Source: Planococcus citri
Lineage: Eukaryota; Arthropoda; Insecta; Hemiptera; Pseudococcidae
Direction: 5' to 3'
DNA length: 64,000 nt
Assembly: GCF_950023065.1 (NCBI RefSeq)
Contig: NC_088677.1
Location: forward strand, 89,553,469 to 89,617,468
The notes below the pieces were generated by a model. It saw only the letters and a list, made by a program, of their open reading frames with translations, was not told the origin of the DNA and made no database searches. This document shows positions 25,301 through 38,900 of this stretch, one piece after another (position 1 is the first letter of the stretch; each line of letters opens with the position of its first letter). Position numbers and translations under genes: made by a program.

Positions 25301-28300
25301 GTATTGTACATAAGTCACTATGCGATGATGATGATGATGAGCGTTTTTATAGTCTATACATTTTATTAATTTATTTAATGTATGTAGTGTTCGTTTTTAC
25401 ATTACGTGTTACAATTTTTTTCTCCCCTAACGTTCGTAGATTAAAAGCTGTACTGCAGCTACTGTTCCTATTGCATTGGTGAATGATGTTGAAATTTTAC
25501 CGTACGTTTTGATATGAAAATCGAAAAAAAAAAAAAAAATTAATGGAAATCTTGCATATCTATAAATGCAAATGGGAAAATGAACGAAAAGACCCACTTG
25601 TAGAAAAATTATTTGCCCAAAAATTTTCGAAAACAAACATTCCCTTGATAATACTTTTTTCGATTTTGTTACCTTTTTTTTCGACCATACTTACCTATTC
25701 ATTTTTGAAACTGATTTTCGTCAAAATTCTCAAGAAGTATATTTTTGATAAAATAGTCGAATTCGCATGTACATATTTTTCCGCCAAAATTGCTAAAAAA
25801 ATTTGTTTTTTTTTCAAGAAGAAATGTTCATTTTTGCCAAAATAGTTTGAAAATGCTCATCATTAGTAAAATTGTCAAAAAGTGTCCATTTTTGGCAGAA
25901 TTGTCAAAAAAAGGGTCAATTTTTGCCAAAATTTTCAAAAAGTGCCATTTTTGGAAAAATTGTCAAAAAATGCGCATTTTTGATAACATTATAAAAAAAG
26001 ACCAATTTTTGCAAAAATTGACAAAAAACGTTCATTTCTGCCAACATTTTTAAAAGTGACCAATTTTTGCAAAAATGGTCAGAAAAATCTCATTTTTGGA
26101 AAAATTGTTAAAAGGGGCCAATTTTTGGTAAAATCGTGAAAAAATGTAACTTACATTTTTGCCAATTTTTGCAAAAATTATCAAAGAATGCCAATTTTTT
26201 CAAAATGTCAAAAAAATGCCCATTTTTGATAACATTGTCAAAAGGGATCAATTTTTACCAAAATTGTCTAAAAAAGTACATTTTTGCCAAAATTGTCAAA
26301 AAATATCCATTCTTGGTAAAATTGTCAAAAAGAGCCAATATTTACCTGAATTGTTGAAAAATGCCCATTGTTGTCCAAATTTTCAAAAAGTGGCCAATTT
26401 TTGCGAAAATTCGTCAAAAAATCCGGATTTTTTGATAAAATTATATAAAGGGACCAATTTTTACAAAAAGTGTTTATTTTTGCCAAAGTTTTCAAAAAGT
26501 GGCCAATTTTTGCAAAAATTCTCAAAAAAGTCCCATTTTTGGTAAATTGTTAAAAGTGACCAATTTTTGGTAAAATTGTGAAAAGGCACCAATTTTTGGT
26601 AAAATTGTCAAAAAATATCAATTGTTTTCAAAATTGTCCATTTTTTTCAAAATTATCAATAAATGCTCATTTTTGGTGAAATTGTCAAAAAGGGACCAAT
26701 TTTTGCCAGAATTGCCCAAAAAGATACTTTTTTATCGAAATTGTATTTTTGGTGAAATTGTCAATAAGGGGGCAATATTTACCTAAATTGTCAAAAAATG
26801 TTCATTTTTGCCAACATTTTCAAAGAGCCAATTTTTGCAAAAAATGCCAAAAATGACCATTTTTGGTAAAATTGTGAAAAAGGACCAATTTTTGGCAAAC
26901 TTGTTAAAAAGAGACTAATTTTTGGAAAAAATTTTCAAAAAATACCCATTTTTGGAAAAATTGTCAAAAAGGGGGGGGCAATATTCTTACAAAATTGCTT
27001 TAAAAACTTGGCTTAAAAAAAATCGAGGGAAATAAGGACAAGTGGACTGCTAGACACCCTGAACGATGAGGTCCCTTTATCGTAGAGAAGTTTGAATGTG
27101 AAACGTTTGAAACAAATCTCTGTGTAAATGTACTTAATTACTTGGATGATGCAATTGGATCGAAAATCTGTGATTTATGTAGATTTGGAATTGGAAAAAC
27201 ATTGAGCATACGAGTATATGTAATTTGACGTTTCTAAATTTCGATGTTTTTGCTTTGAACAGAGTTACGAAGAATCGGTGCCTCAAGATTTGAAAATAGG
27301 CGACGAAGTGATGCGATTATCGGCGACCGATATCGATAATGGAAGCAACAGCGTTATAGTGTACAGTTTGATGGAAAAAGGCAGCCCTTCGGACGTGAAG
27401 TATTTTCGCGTACAAAATACCACCGGAATCGTGTACTTGAATAAGCTGATAGATGTAAGTTTACATATTTTATGCGTACCTACTCATCAGATCTATTTAG
27501 ACATCTGATTGGATCTTAGCAAACATGATCTTTCCCCCTGCGTCGATTAAATTTTGTACTTTGTAATGTTCTTATTCCGTTGATTTTGTTTTTTTTTTTT
27601 TCAGAAACAACCCGGGTACAAATTCAAATTCAAAGCATCGGCCACCGACCAGGGTCTGAACGAACCTCATTCGACCGACGTAGACGTGATAGTTTTGGTT
27701 GTAGAGTCAGACAAGAAGCCGCCGCAATTTACCCGGATACCTACTTCGCCGATTCACGTGGCCGAAAATTTCAGTAATTTTTCGTACAACATAGCAACGT
27801 TCGAAGCGAAGTGAGTAACGCCAACTATTCAAAAGAAATGAACAGTCGATCATTTTGTCAGAGTTGATTAATTCGATGCGATTGTTGCAGATCGAATACG
27901 GACGAAGGCGAAGCTGTTTTCAGTTTGGCTGTCGGACCGACCGAGCAGACCAATAAGCATGGTACGTTTCGTTTGAGCTTTGGAAAGAATATGGCTCATT
28001 TACGTTTGGCTGGCAATTTGGATTACGAAAGAATCGAACGATATGATTTGACTGTGAGAATAACGGTAAGTTTTGAAGCTCGTACTTTCGTCGTTAACCA
28101 GTAATAGAGGTGTATTTTTAATGCGATTTAATTTTTGTTTCGTTTTTCGCTTTCAGAATAAATACAAATTGGGAGCGGTTCATTCGCTGACCATTATGGT
28201 GGACGATGTGAACGATAATTTTCCCAAATTCACCAAAGATCTCACTGTCGGAGGGGTGTCGGAAAATCAACCTCCTGGTACACCGGTTATGCAAGTCAAC

Positions 28301-31300
28301 GCCGTCGACGACGATAAAACTCCGTCGTTTAGCAAGGTGATTTGTTAATTTCAATCGTTTTATTATTTTTGAGATGAAGTGAGTGTGCTTCGCAATGATG
28401 AACTACTCGAACGAACATCATTCAGAAGTGTACCTTATGTGTATGTGATGGAAAATTTTTTTCGTTTTTTTTGCTCCTAAATTGACAAAAATTTAAGTTT
28501 TTTTTGCCAAAATTGTAAAAAAAGTTCAGTCTGATTTGTCCAAAATCGTGGTTTTTTCTCTACCAAAATTGTCAAATGACTTTTTTTGCTTTCCCGAAAT
28601 TGTCAAAAATGTCAGTTTTTTATAAACATTCAAGTTCTTTAAAAAAATATCAAAAATTTTAATTTTTTCGAAATTGTTTCTGTTTTTTTTTTTTTTACCA
28701 ACTGATGTCCATTTTTTGCTTTTTTGCTGCTAAAATTGTCACACATTTTATTTATTCCTAAACCGGCGCATAATTTCTTTTTTTTTTGACAAGGGGGGGG
28801 GGGTGAAAATTTCAACTTTGTAAAATAAGGTACACCCTGTTAGTCGAAGAGTCCACTTAAGGATAAATTGCACCCCCCCCCTCGACGATCCTCCGGGACA
28901 ACTTTTTTCTTGAAGGGGACATCCTAAGGAACATTTCTAGCCCTTGTAGTCTAAAAAAAGTGACCTTACTTACAAAATGGCGGCCATTTTGATTGACAGG
29001 TCAGCCGAAATCGCAGATTTTACGTTTCAACATAGGTCTTGCATGAAATTTTTCAAACCTCACAAAAGTAGATCGAAAGATCATGCAAAAATTTATCACC
29101 TGTCAAAATTTCAAGTACTAAAGTGCGTTTTTCGATTTTTGGTGAATTTTTGAAAATCAAATTGGGGCCAAAAATGAGGGAAAAAATCAAAATTTTACCA
29201 AATTGACCAAGAAAGCTGAACTTTGGGATACACCCTATTTTCGACATGCCAAATCGATTGCAAACTGTTTCGAACCGTTTTGAGCAGTTCTGGAGCCTCC
29301 AGCAGATTTTTGAAAATCAAAATTCCCACAAAATTTTACCAAAATTGAGTAGGGAAGTTGAAATTTATTCTGCAAACTAATTTCAATACGCTACGAAGTC
29401 AACTGCAGGGGGATTTCAAGTAATTTTGAAGCCTCTGGCGACTTTTTTGAAAATTCCTGGAGCCTTCAGTAGATTTTTGAAACTTTAAATTTCCTAAAAA
29501 TTTCATCAAACGGAGATGGAAAGTCAAAATTAATTCTGCAAACCAATTTTAATACGCTACGAAGTCGTAAGTTGTTTTGGAGCCTCCAGCCACTTTTTGA
29601 GAGGTCGCTTAGATTGAAATTTCCAAAAAGTAGCTGGAAGCTTCAAAACCATTTGAAACCACCATGTAGTCGACTTCATATCGTATTGAAATTAGTTTCC
29701 GAATTACATTTCAGCTTACCAACTCCATTTGGTAAAATGTTGCGGGAATTTCAAATTTCAAAAATCTACTGGAGGCTCCAGTAATTTTCAAAAAGTCGCT
29801 GGAGGCTCCAAAATGATTTAAACTCACCTGAAGTCGTCTTCAGAGAGTGTTAAAATTGGAGTGTAGAGTAAATTTCCGCTTTTCATCTCCATTTGATGAA
29901 ATTTTGTTAAAATTTAAGGTTTCAAAAATCTGATGGAGGCTCCAGGAATTTTCAAAAAGTCGCCGGAGGCTCCAAAATGACTTAAATTCCCCCTGCAGTT
30001 GACTTCGTAGCGTATTGAAATCAGTTTGCAGTATAAATTTCAGCTTTCCAACTCCATTTTGGTGAAATTTTGTTGGAATTTCGAGTTTCAAAAATCTGCT
30101 GGAGGCTCCAGAACTGCTCAAAACGGGTTGAAACAGTTTCCAATCGATTTGGCATGTTGGAAAATAGGGTGTATCCCAAATTTCAGCTTTCTTGGTCAAT
30201 TTGGTAAAATTTTGATTTTTCCCCTCATTTTTGGCCTGAATTTGATTTTCAAAAATTCACCGAAAATCGAAAAACGCAATTTAGCACTTGAAATTTTGAC
30301 AGGTGATGAATTTTTGCTTGATCTTTCGATCTACCTTGGTACAGTTTGAAAAATTTTGTACTAGTCCTATGTTAGAACGCAAAATCTGCGATTTCAAGTG
30401 ACCTGTCAATCAAAATGGCCGCCATTTTGTAAGTAAGGCCAACTTTTTTTTGGGCAAGTTTGCTTTAAAATGTTCCTTAGGAAGTCCCCTTTAAGAAAAA
30501 AGTTGTTCCGGAGGATCAACGGGGGGGGGGGGGGTGCAATTTATCCTTAAGTGGGCTCCCCGACTATCTTCAGTGGCGATTTTTGCCGGTGTACGATATT
30601 AACGATTTTAACCAAACTAATCGTGCATTGTCTAACGGTTTTTTTTTTTTTTAGATCACGTACATATTAGAAGATAATACGGAAAATTTCGACATTGATC
30701 CGAATACCGGAAATATCACTACCAAGCAGACATTCGATCGTGAAACGAAGGATACGTATAATGTAAAAGTTAGCGCTATCGACGGAGCACCTTCTTCGCA
30801 CTCCGATAACGGTGAACCGAACAAAGGTAAGTAAACTACGACGAATAATATGATCTACGAGTCTGATCGGAATCGTACATTTCCTAGATCCAATTGATCG
30901 GATTAGATCTTTGTTCAGACTTGATAAGATCCAATAGAGATCTATGGGAAATGTCCGGATGAGATCAGATTCGATCATTTTCCACCGGTTGGTGGTTCTG
31001 ATTTCGACAGATTCACTAACGATGATTTTTTTTTGTTTGTTTTGTTCGAATCACCCAGCTACTCAAGTATTCAGTATCGAAATCATCGACATGAATGATC
31101 ACTCGCCGATATTCACGAAACGAAAGTACGAAGCGGACATATCGGAAGACGCCGGCACCAATCAATTAGTTACCGAAGTAAAAGCCGACGATGAGGATTC
31201 GGGTGAGTAGAAATGCAAACTCAGCTCATCTTCATCTTTTCATCATCAATTACCACCATTCGTCTAACGTTTTGAATTTTTTTTGTTCGCGTCTAGCTTC

Positions 31301-32928
31301 TTCTATCATATACAGTATCAAAAGTGGCAATGTGAACGATGCGTTTTTCATCGAACCAGAAACCGGTAAAATTAAAGTGAAGAGTGGATTAGATTACGAA
31401 AAGATAACGGAGGTAAGTCGTCGTCTCTGGCGAATGGAAATATTCGATTTATTCGGTTTACGTTATTAAAATGTTTGTTTTCGATGGCAGTACGTTTTGA
31501 AAGTCGAAGCATTCGACGGATTGTACCGAGACGAAAGCGAAGTAGAAATCAGAATTTTGAACGTGAACGATAATCCGCCGGCTTTCTTGGAATTTCAAAG
31601 AGAGACGACCATCCAAGAAGAAACACTAGTGCCCGGATGTTTGTTAACGGTGAGTTTGTGATTTTGGTCATTTTTATCGAATGGTGTTTGCACTAAGTAT
31701 TATTAAAAAATTTTGTATTGTTGTGTGTAATAGGTGAGAGCTTTCGATCCGGATATCAGTAATAGGAACGCTCCTCAAAATATCGTCTATTCGTTGGTGA
31801 ACGAGCATTTGCAGAAATATTTCTCAATCGATAAGGACGGATGTTTGTCTTTGATCAAAGTAAGTATACTCGTGAAAAAAGATTTTCATCGGTTTCGTTA
31901 TTCTCATTCGAGCGAAATGTTTCTCTTTACTGATCCGCATTACTTTCGTACATTTAGCCTTTGGATCGCGAACCTCCGAACGGTAATGAAAAATGGCAAG
32001 TTTATATCAGAGCCAGCGATGACGGTGGTCCGGGTGTTAATAAAAATAGCTTGTCTTCCGCCGCCGAATTGGTTATCAACTTGATCGATATCAATGACAA
32101 TGCTCCAACTCTGAACATGGTGAGTGATTTTACGTTGCGAAATGATCGAGTACTGCTAAATGTACTCTTCGGTTATACCGATATTTATTTATTTATTTAT
32201 TTTTTCACAGGGCGCCGATTACGTGAGATGGGATGAAAATCAAAACCCCGGTTTCATTGTGAAATTGATAGCTACCGATAAAGATGGTCCGGCCAATGGA
32301 CCTCCGTTTACGTTCGAGTTAAGCCCGGATGCCGATGCCGATATCCGAGCCAAATTCTCAGTCCAAAGTAAACTATCGTTCGTCGCTCTAACTTGAACTT
32401 GTTTCGCGAAGAATAATAATTATTACATTACTCTCGCGTATGATTTTTAGATGGTGATCTATTCGCCGAAGTGAGATTCGATCGAGAAGAACAGAAAGAA
32501 TATTTAATTCCGATTAAAATAACCGATAGTGGTTCTCCTCCTCAATCTGGCGTTGATACGTTGAAAGTGGTCATCGGCGATGTCAATGATAATCCTGCCA
32601 AGGAAGGATCCAGCTCGATATTCGTTTATTTATTCGAGGTAAGCCAAAGCTGATATGTAGTATCATCGCAAGAGGAAAACTACTGCCACTGGTTAAGTAG
32701 ACGATCAGAAAATTGAAACGTACTTATTTATTACTGAAAACCAATCCAGAGTTTCATTTTTTAAAAACCTCTCCCCTCAAACTTTCCTGAGCTTTCTTGT
32801 CTATTGCGTGAGAAATTGATATTTGTGTAATCTGTATCTAACCTACCAGTGGCCTTTATTGAGAAATTTAATTTTTCAAACAAATTAGGCACACCTTGCT
32901 AAGATTTTTACTTATACTCGAGGCGTTT

Positions 32929-32959
<31 letters not shown>

Positions 32960-35900
32960 TGAAAAAATGGGCGTAGGCAAAAAACGATGCGTTTTGGATG
33001 TTATGGGAAAAAACAAAAAAAAATTCTGAGAATTTTGATGAATAAACATAAGGTACAAAATTTTGTGAACTTGCCAAAAAAATAGCTTGTTTTTTTAAAG
33101 GGCCATCTTGGCAAGAACAGAACTTTTTTTTTGGTTTAACTTTCGGGTGTGACAATTTTGGAAAAAATTTGTTTCTTTTACAGTTTGACCAGAAATGGAC
33201 ACTTTTTGGCAATTTTACCAAAAATAGACTTTTTAAAAAATTTTTATTAAAAATGGATATTTTTTGATAATTTTTGTGAAAATTAACATCTTTTTGGCAA
33301 TTTTACCTAAAATAATCCCATTTTGACTATTTTTGATAAAAATGGGCATTTTTTGACAATTTTGGAAAAAATTTGCCTCTTTTGACTACTTTTTTGACAA
33401 TCGTTGCAAAAATTGACCTAATTTTAACTAAAATGAACACGTTTCAAGTATTTGTATAAAAATTGGCATTTCTTGACAATTTTGGCAAAAATTGGCATTT
33501 TTTGATAATTTTGGCAAAGATGGAACTTTTTTGACTATTTTGACAAGAGTGGAAATTTTTGACAATTTCGATAAAAATGCACATTTTATGATAATTTTTG
33601 TAAAAATTGGCCTCTTTTTGGCAATTTTACCTAATCACATTTTGACTATTTTGATAAAAATGGGCATTTTTTTACAATTTTGGAAAAAATTCGACCTTTT
33701 TGACTATTTTACTACAAGTGGTACCTTTTTGGCAATTTTTGCAAAATTTGACCTAATTTTACCTAAAATGAACACGTTTTAACTATTTTGATAAAAATTG
33801 ACATTTTTTGACAATATTGGCAAAAATTTACCCTTTTTGACATTTTGATAAAAATGCACATTTTTTGACCATTTTTGTAAAAATTGGCCTCTTTTTGGCA
33901 ATTTTACCTAAAATGAACACTTCTTGACTTTTCAGTAAAAAATGGAATTTTTTGACAATTTTGGAAAAAATTCGCCCTTTTTTGACTATTTTACCAAAAG
34001 TGGTACCTTTTTGACAATTTTTGCAAAATTTGACCTAATTTTACCTAAAATGAACACGTTTCAACTATTTTGATAAAAATTGACATTTTTTGACAATTTT
34101 GGCAAAAATTTACCCTTTTTGACAATTTTACTGAAAATGGAACTTTTTTGATAACTTTTGTAAAAATTGGCCTCTTTTTGACAAATTTTTCCTGAAATGA
34201 ACACTTTTGACTTTTTAGTAAAAAATGGAATTTTTTTGACAATTTTGACAAAAGTTTATATTTTTTCACAATTTATAAAAATCCACTTTTTTTGACAACT
34301 TTTGTAAAAATTGGCCTCTTTTTGGCAATTTTACCTAAAATGAAGACATTTTGACTATTTTGTTAAAAATGGACATTTTTTGACAATTTTAATAGAAATG
34401 CACATCTTTTGACAATTTTAGTAAAAATTCACAATTTTTGATAATTTTTTCAAAAATTGATTTTTTGGCAATGTTGCCAAAAATGTACATTTTTTTGCAT
34501 TTTTGTCAAAATAATTGCCCCTTTTTGGCCTCTTTCTGGCAATTTTACCTAAAATGAACACATTTTGACTATTTTCTTAAAAATGGACATCTTTTGACAA
34601 TTTTAGTAAAAATTCACAATTTTTGATAATTTTTTCAAAAATTGACCCCTTTTTTGGCAATGTTGCCAAAAATGTACATTTTTTTGCATTTTTGTCAAAA
34701 TAATTGCCCCTTTTTGACAATTTTGGCAATATGTATTTGCTTTTTTTTGATAGTTTTACCAAAAATTGACACTTTTGCCAATTTATACCAAAATATACAC
34801 ATTTTGACAATTGTGCCAAAAATGGTCGGTGTTTTCAATTTTTTTTTTTCGAGTATTGACAATTTCTGACGTGAGCAGATTAGACAGGTAAAAAACCAGA
34901 ACATTTCAAGCAAGTTTGGCAAAATCAGTGCAACAAAAATATCGATAACACTAATTTATTGGTGAAAATTTCAATTACTAGACAACAAAGATCGATAATA
35001 AATTAATGAAGATATATGTATCTCATCAATAATCAACGGAAAGCATCAATAATGCCATATTATTGATAAAAAATGATCAATAATTTGATAAAAATGTTTG
35101 CAAATTTGTTAAAAATTACAAATTACTTCAGATGATGAATATTTGATGGAAATCAAATCATAAAATACACGAAAATGATTGAAAATTGGCGTAAATCATA
35201 AATTAGGTAACCTTATTATTGATGAAAATATTCGATAATTTCAATTTGGTAGGCTGTTGTTAAATAACGAGCATCAACGAATGCTCGATCAAAATAATGA
35301 ATTTTTGATCGCAGAAATGAATAACTAGCGAAAATTAATAATTGAAAAGTATCAATATGTGATAATTGATAATTAAAATGCCATCGATTGATAATTAATA
35401 ATTGTGTTATGTTGTCGCAGGGCGCTGCTACTGATACGGATATTGGACGAGTGTACGTCGAAGATCCGGACGATTGGGACTTGGATGATAAATATTTCGA
35501 ATGGAAACAATACATCGATGGTTTTTCGTTGAACGCCCATACCGGAATGATCACGATGAATCACGGATTACCTGGAAAATCGTATTTATTGTACTTCAAA
35601 GTGAGTGTTGTACCTAGTTGTTATGTATTATTGACTCGTCAAACCCACATCTACATCGATCGGTTTCACGTTGCGCCGAGCAAAAGCAAACGACTAATTT
35701 ATTTGTACTCGTAATTTTCAGGTAACGGAGGAGCCGAAAAGTACCGGCTTGTTCGCCAAGCATTCGGTCAGCGCCACCGTTAACGTTACAATCAAAACGA
35801 TCCCCGAAGAAGCTGTAGATAAATCTGGATCGATACGTTTCGAAGGAGTTACCGCCGAAGAATTCGTTACCAAGAATCCGGTACGTGTATTCGTGAATTG

Positions 35901-38900
35901 GCGTTTTGAGATTTGCGATTTTGGGTGACTCGCTAACGAATTTTCACGTTTTTGTGTTTATAGAACGGCGAAAGTAAAGCGGATATTTTGAGATCGCAGT
36001 TGGCTCAGATTTTAAACAACACCGAAGACAATATCGACGTTTTTACCATACTCCATTCGCCGATAAATAATAACAATACCTCGTTACACTTGGACGTGAG
36101 ATTCTCGGCTCACGGATCTCCGTATTACGAACCGGAGCGAATTAATTCTGCTATTGTCAACAATCAAGATGATGTACGTATAGTATTTTAAGCATTTAAT
36201 CGAACGAAAACTAAGTTGGAGTATTGTATTTGTGTTATATTTTAATACATTTCGTACGTTTAAATTACTACAGGTGGAAAGAGCTTTGGATCTGAGAATG
36301 TTGATGATCAACGTGGACGAATGTATGGTGGAGAGCATTTTGTGCGAAGCTGCGTGCGTCAACGAGTTGAAAAAATCCAACGTTTCGGCGGCGGTTTTCA
36401 CAAACACGACTTCATTCATCGGTATCAACGCTTACGTGCAGCCAGTCTGCGATTGTCGTCCTAGCTCGCGATCCGATTGTCGTAATGCGGCAATAGCTGC
36501 AGCCACAACTCCGCTTAATACCGGCGGGTGAGTAATAAAGCTGCAGTCGTCAGCGAAACATCGAGGTGTTTTTTTACGACGATTTCATTTCGACTAATTC
36601 GTGTACTTACCCTGTTTTGTTTGTACAGTTCGGAAGTGCGAAAATTACCCGCGGATACCTGCGTTCCAGCTGTTGGATTTGATGGCAAAGGATGGGCATT
36701 GTATCCGCCTTTTGAAGCTTGCAGCAACGCTCATATCACGTTGTACGTTCGAGCTCTGCAGAAAGATTCGTTAATATTTTACGTCGGACCGGATTCGATG
36801 AGACCGTCGGCTATCGGAGTTGAAGGTAGATGGCTGATTAGTGATTAATTTTCTCGTACAATGAGCTGCAGTACATGGTTCCTTCTTGGGGGGGGGGGGT
36901 GATCACAAAGTCTCGATTTCTCAGCCAGAGTTCGAAAAGTCTCCATTTTCCAATCAGAGATTTTAAGAAGTCCTGATTTTTTACCAAAAATTGATGAAAG
37001 TTCTGATTCTAGCCAAAAAAAATTTTATCCTAATTTTGGCGGAAATTTTTTTCCAAAAATTTAAAATTTTTTTAGGTCTTTGTGAAAAATTCGAAAAAGT
37101 TGTGATTTTTTCAGGATTACAAATAAATTACTTATGATTTTTATAAGGAAAAAAAAATTTAAAAAGTTGCAATTTTGTACATAGAATTAAGAATTGGAGA
37201 AAAGTCTTCATTTTTTTACAAACATTCAAAAAAAGTCTCGATTCTGATATCGACTTGATTTTTTTCTGAAGTTGAAAAAAATTGGATAATCTAGTCTAAT
37301 TTTAATCAAAGTTTGAAAAAAATTCTGATTTTTTCCAAAAATTCAAAAAAGTTTCAATGTTTGCAAGTTGAAGCAATTTTGATTTTAAAACTGCTGATTT
37401 TTTTCAGAATTTTAATGAATAAGTCGTAATTTTTATCAGAAATTTGAAAAAAGGTGTCGATGTCGATTTTTTTACCCACATTTGGGAAAAGTCCTAATTT
37501 TTTCCTGTAAATCGAAAATGTCTCGATTTTCTAACCGTCCTGATTTTTTGTAAAAATTGTTTTTCGAAAGTCTCAATTTTTGTCAAGATTTAAAAGTCTT
37601 GATGTTTTCGTACAATTCAAAAAATTCCAATTTTTGTCAGAAATTTGAAAAATTTCTAGTTTTTTGGCAAGAGATTAAAAATAGTTTTTTTTTTTTAAGT
37701 TGCAGATTTTTTTGCAGAAGTGCTATAAAATCTTGATTTTTGCCAGAAATTCAATGAATTTTGATAATTTCTTTTCGCCCGAATTTTTGCTGACTTTTAA
37801 TACCTCCAGTTTTCGTGATTTTTTCAGAAAAATTTTCCCTCAAACTTGTGTGATTTTATTGATCAAATTTTTTAGTTTGAGACTTGTTTGATGACTTTTT
37901 GAGTTTTGTGAGTTTTCTTTTGAATTTTTATAGATTTGTCCCAATTTTGAACGGTATCATTCTTCGAGTTCTCTTTTTTTACTTTTTCGATAATTTTCCC
38001 GGAATTTCCATTTTTCATTTTTTTCTTCTCTTCAAATTTTGGCAAAGTGTCTCTGGTTTTGACAGACTTTTTAATTATGAATTTTCACGATTTTAGTTTC
38101 GTTCTAAATTATGGTTATTTTTTTGCCTTAATTTTGACTGTATTTTTTGTTTTTTTCATTTTCACCTTTTGTGGTGTATTTTTTTTTTGCATCTTGATGG
38201 AAGAAGGTGCTCCGGATTTCCTCTCTCTTGAAGAATTTTTTTCTCAAGTTGAAATTATTTTTCTTTCTCGAACCTTGTTAAGTTTTGCTTGAAATTTTTC
38301 GATGATTTTATTTTGATTTTTTCTCGAATTTGTACTTTTAATTCTCTCGAGTTCACTGTTCTGAATTTTCAGTGATTTTTTCCAGAACTGAATTTTCGAG
38401 AGTTTTCCATTTTCATAATTTCCATGATTTTGATTTGAATTTTATTGATTCGTTTTTTCCTAAATTTTTGTTCTCAAATTCGGTGAAACTTTTTTTTTTT
38501 TTTGAATTTTCGTGGTTTTTATAAAATTTTCTCCTAATTTTGCCCCAAATTTTAAAACTTTTGTAGAATTTCCGTTTTTACAGATTTTTTAAAAGTTTTT
38601 TCGAGCTTGTTTTGGTGGTTTTATTTCGAATTTTTTTTTTGAGGATTTCTCGAGACAATGATTTTTTTCACTTTTCATTTTTTTGAATTTTCATAAATTT
38701 TATTTTCGAATTTTTCGACGAATTTGCCAGATTTTCATGTTTCTTTGGTGCCTAAATTTTTGCGAAGTTTCTGCAATTTTATCGTGAATTTTAGTGGTTT
38801 TTTTTTGAATTTTTATGTTTTTTCTTAAATTTTAGTGCTTTTTACTCTGATTTTTCCGAACGAGTTTATCTACTTTTGATGGAATTTTTATTCTGGAATC

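Larger units (their letters stand above)
23935..32638 (+). other. shg: shg exons 3-17: seven extracellular cadherin repeats
   Basis: Approximate residues: EC1 111-222, EC2 223-328, EC3 329-438, EC4 439-550, EC5 551-650, EC6 651-765, EC7 766-870. Inter-repeat calcium motifs are visible as DINDN (exon 5), DVNDN (exon 9), DMNDH (exon 11), NVNDN (exon 13), DINDN (exon 15) and DVNDN (exon 17). The EC2-EC3 junction in exon 7 has ESDKKPPQF instead of DxNDN, which matches the calcium-free bent EC2-EC3 linker known for Drosophila DE-cadherin. EC1 starts at PVFRNC in exon 3; Cys116 and the Cys of DDTCTF in exon 5 may pair. RATDNG (exon 5) and SATDQG (exon 7) are typical EC strand motifs. Confidence 0.93.
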
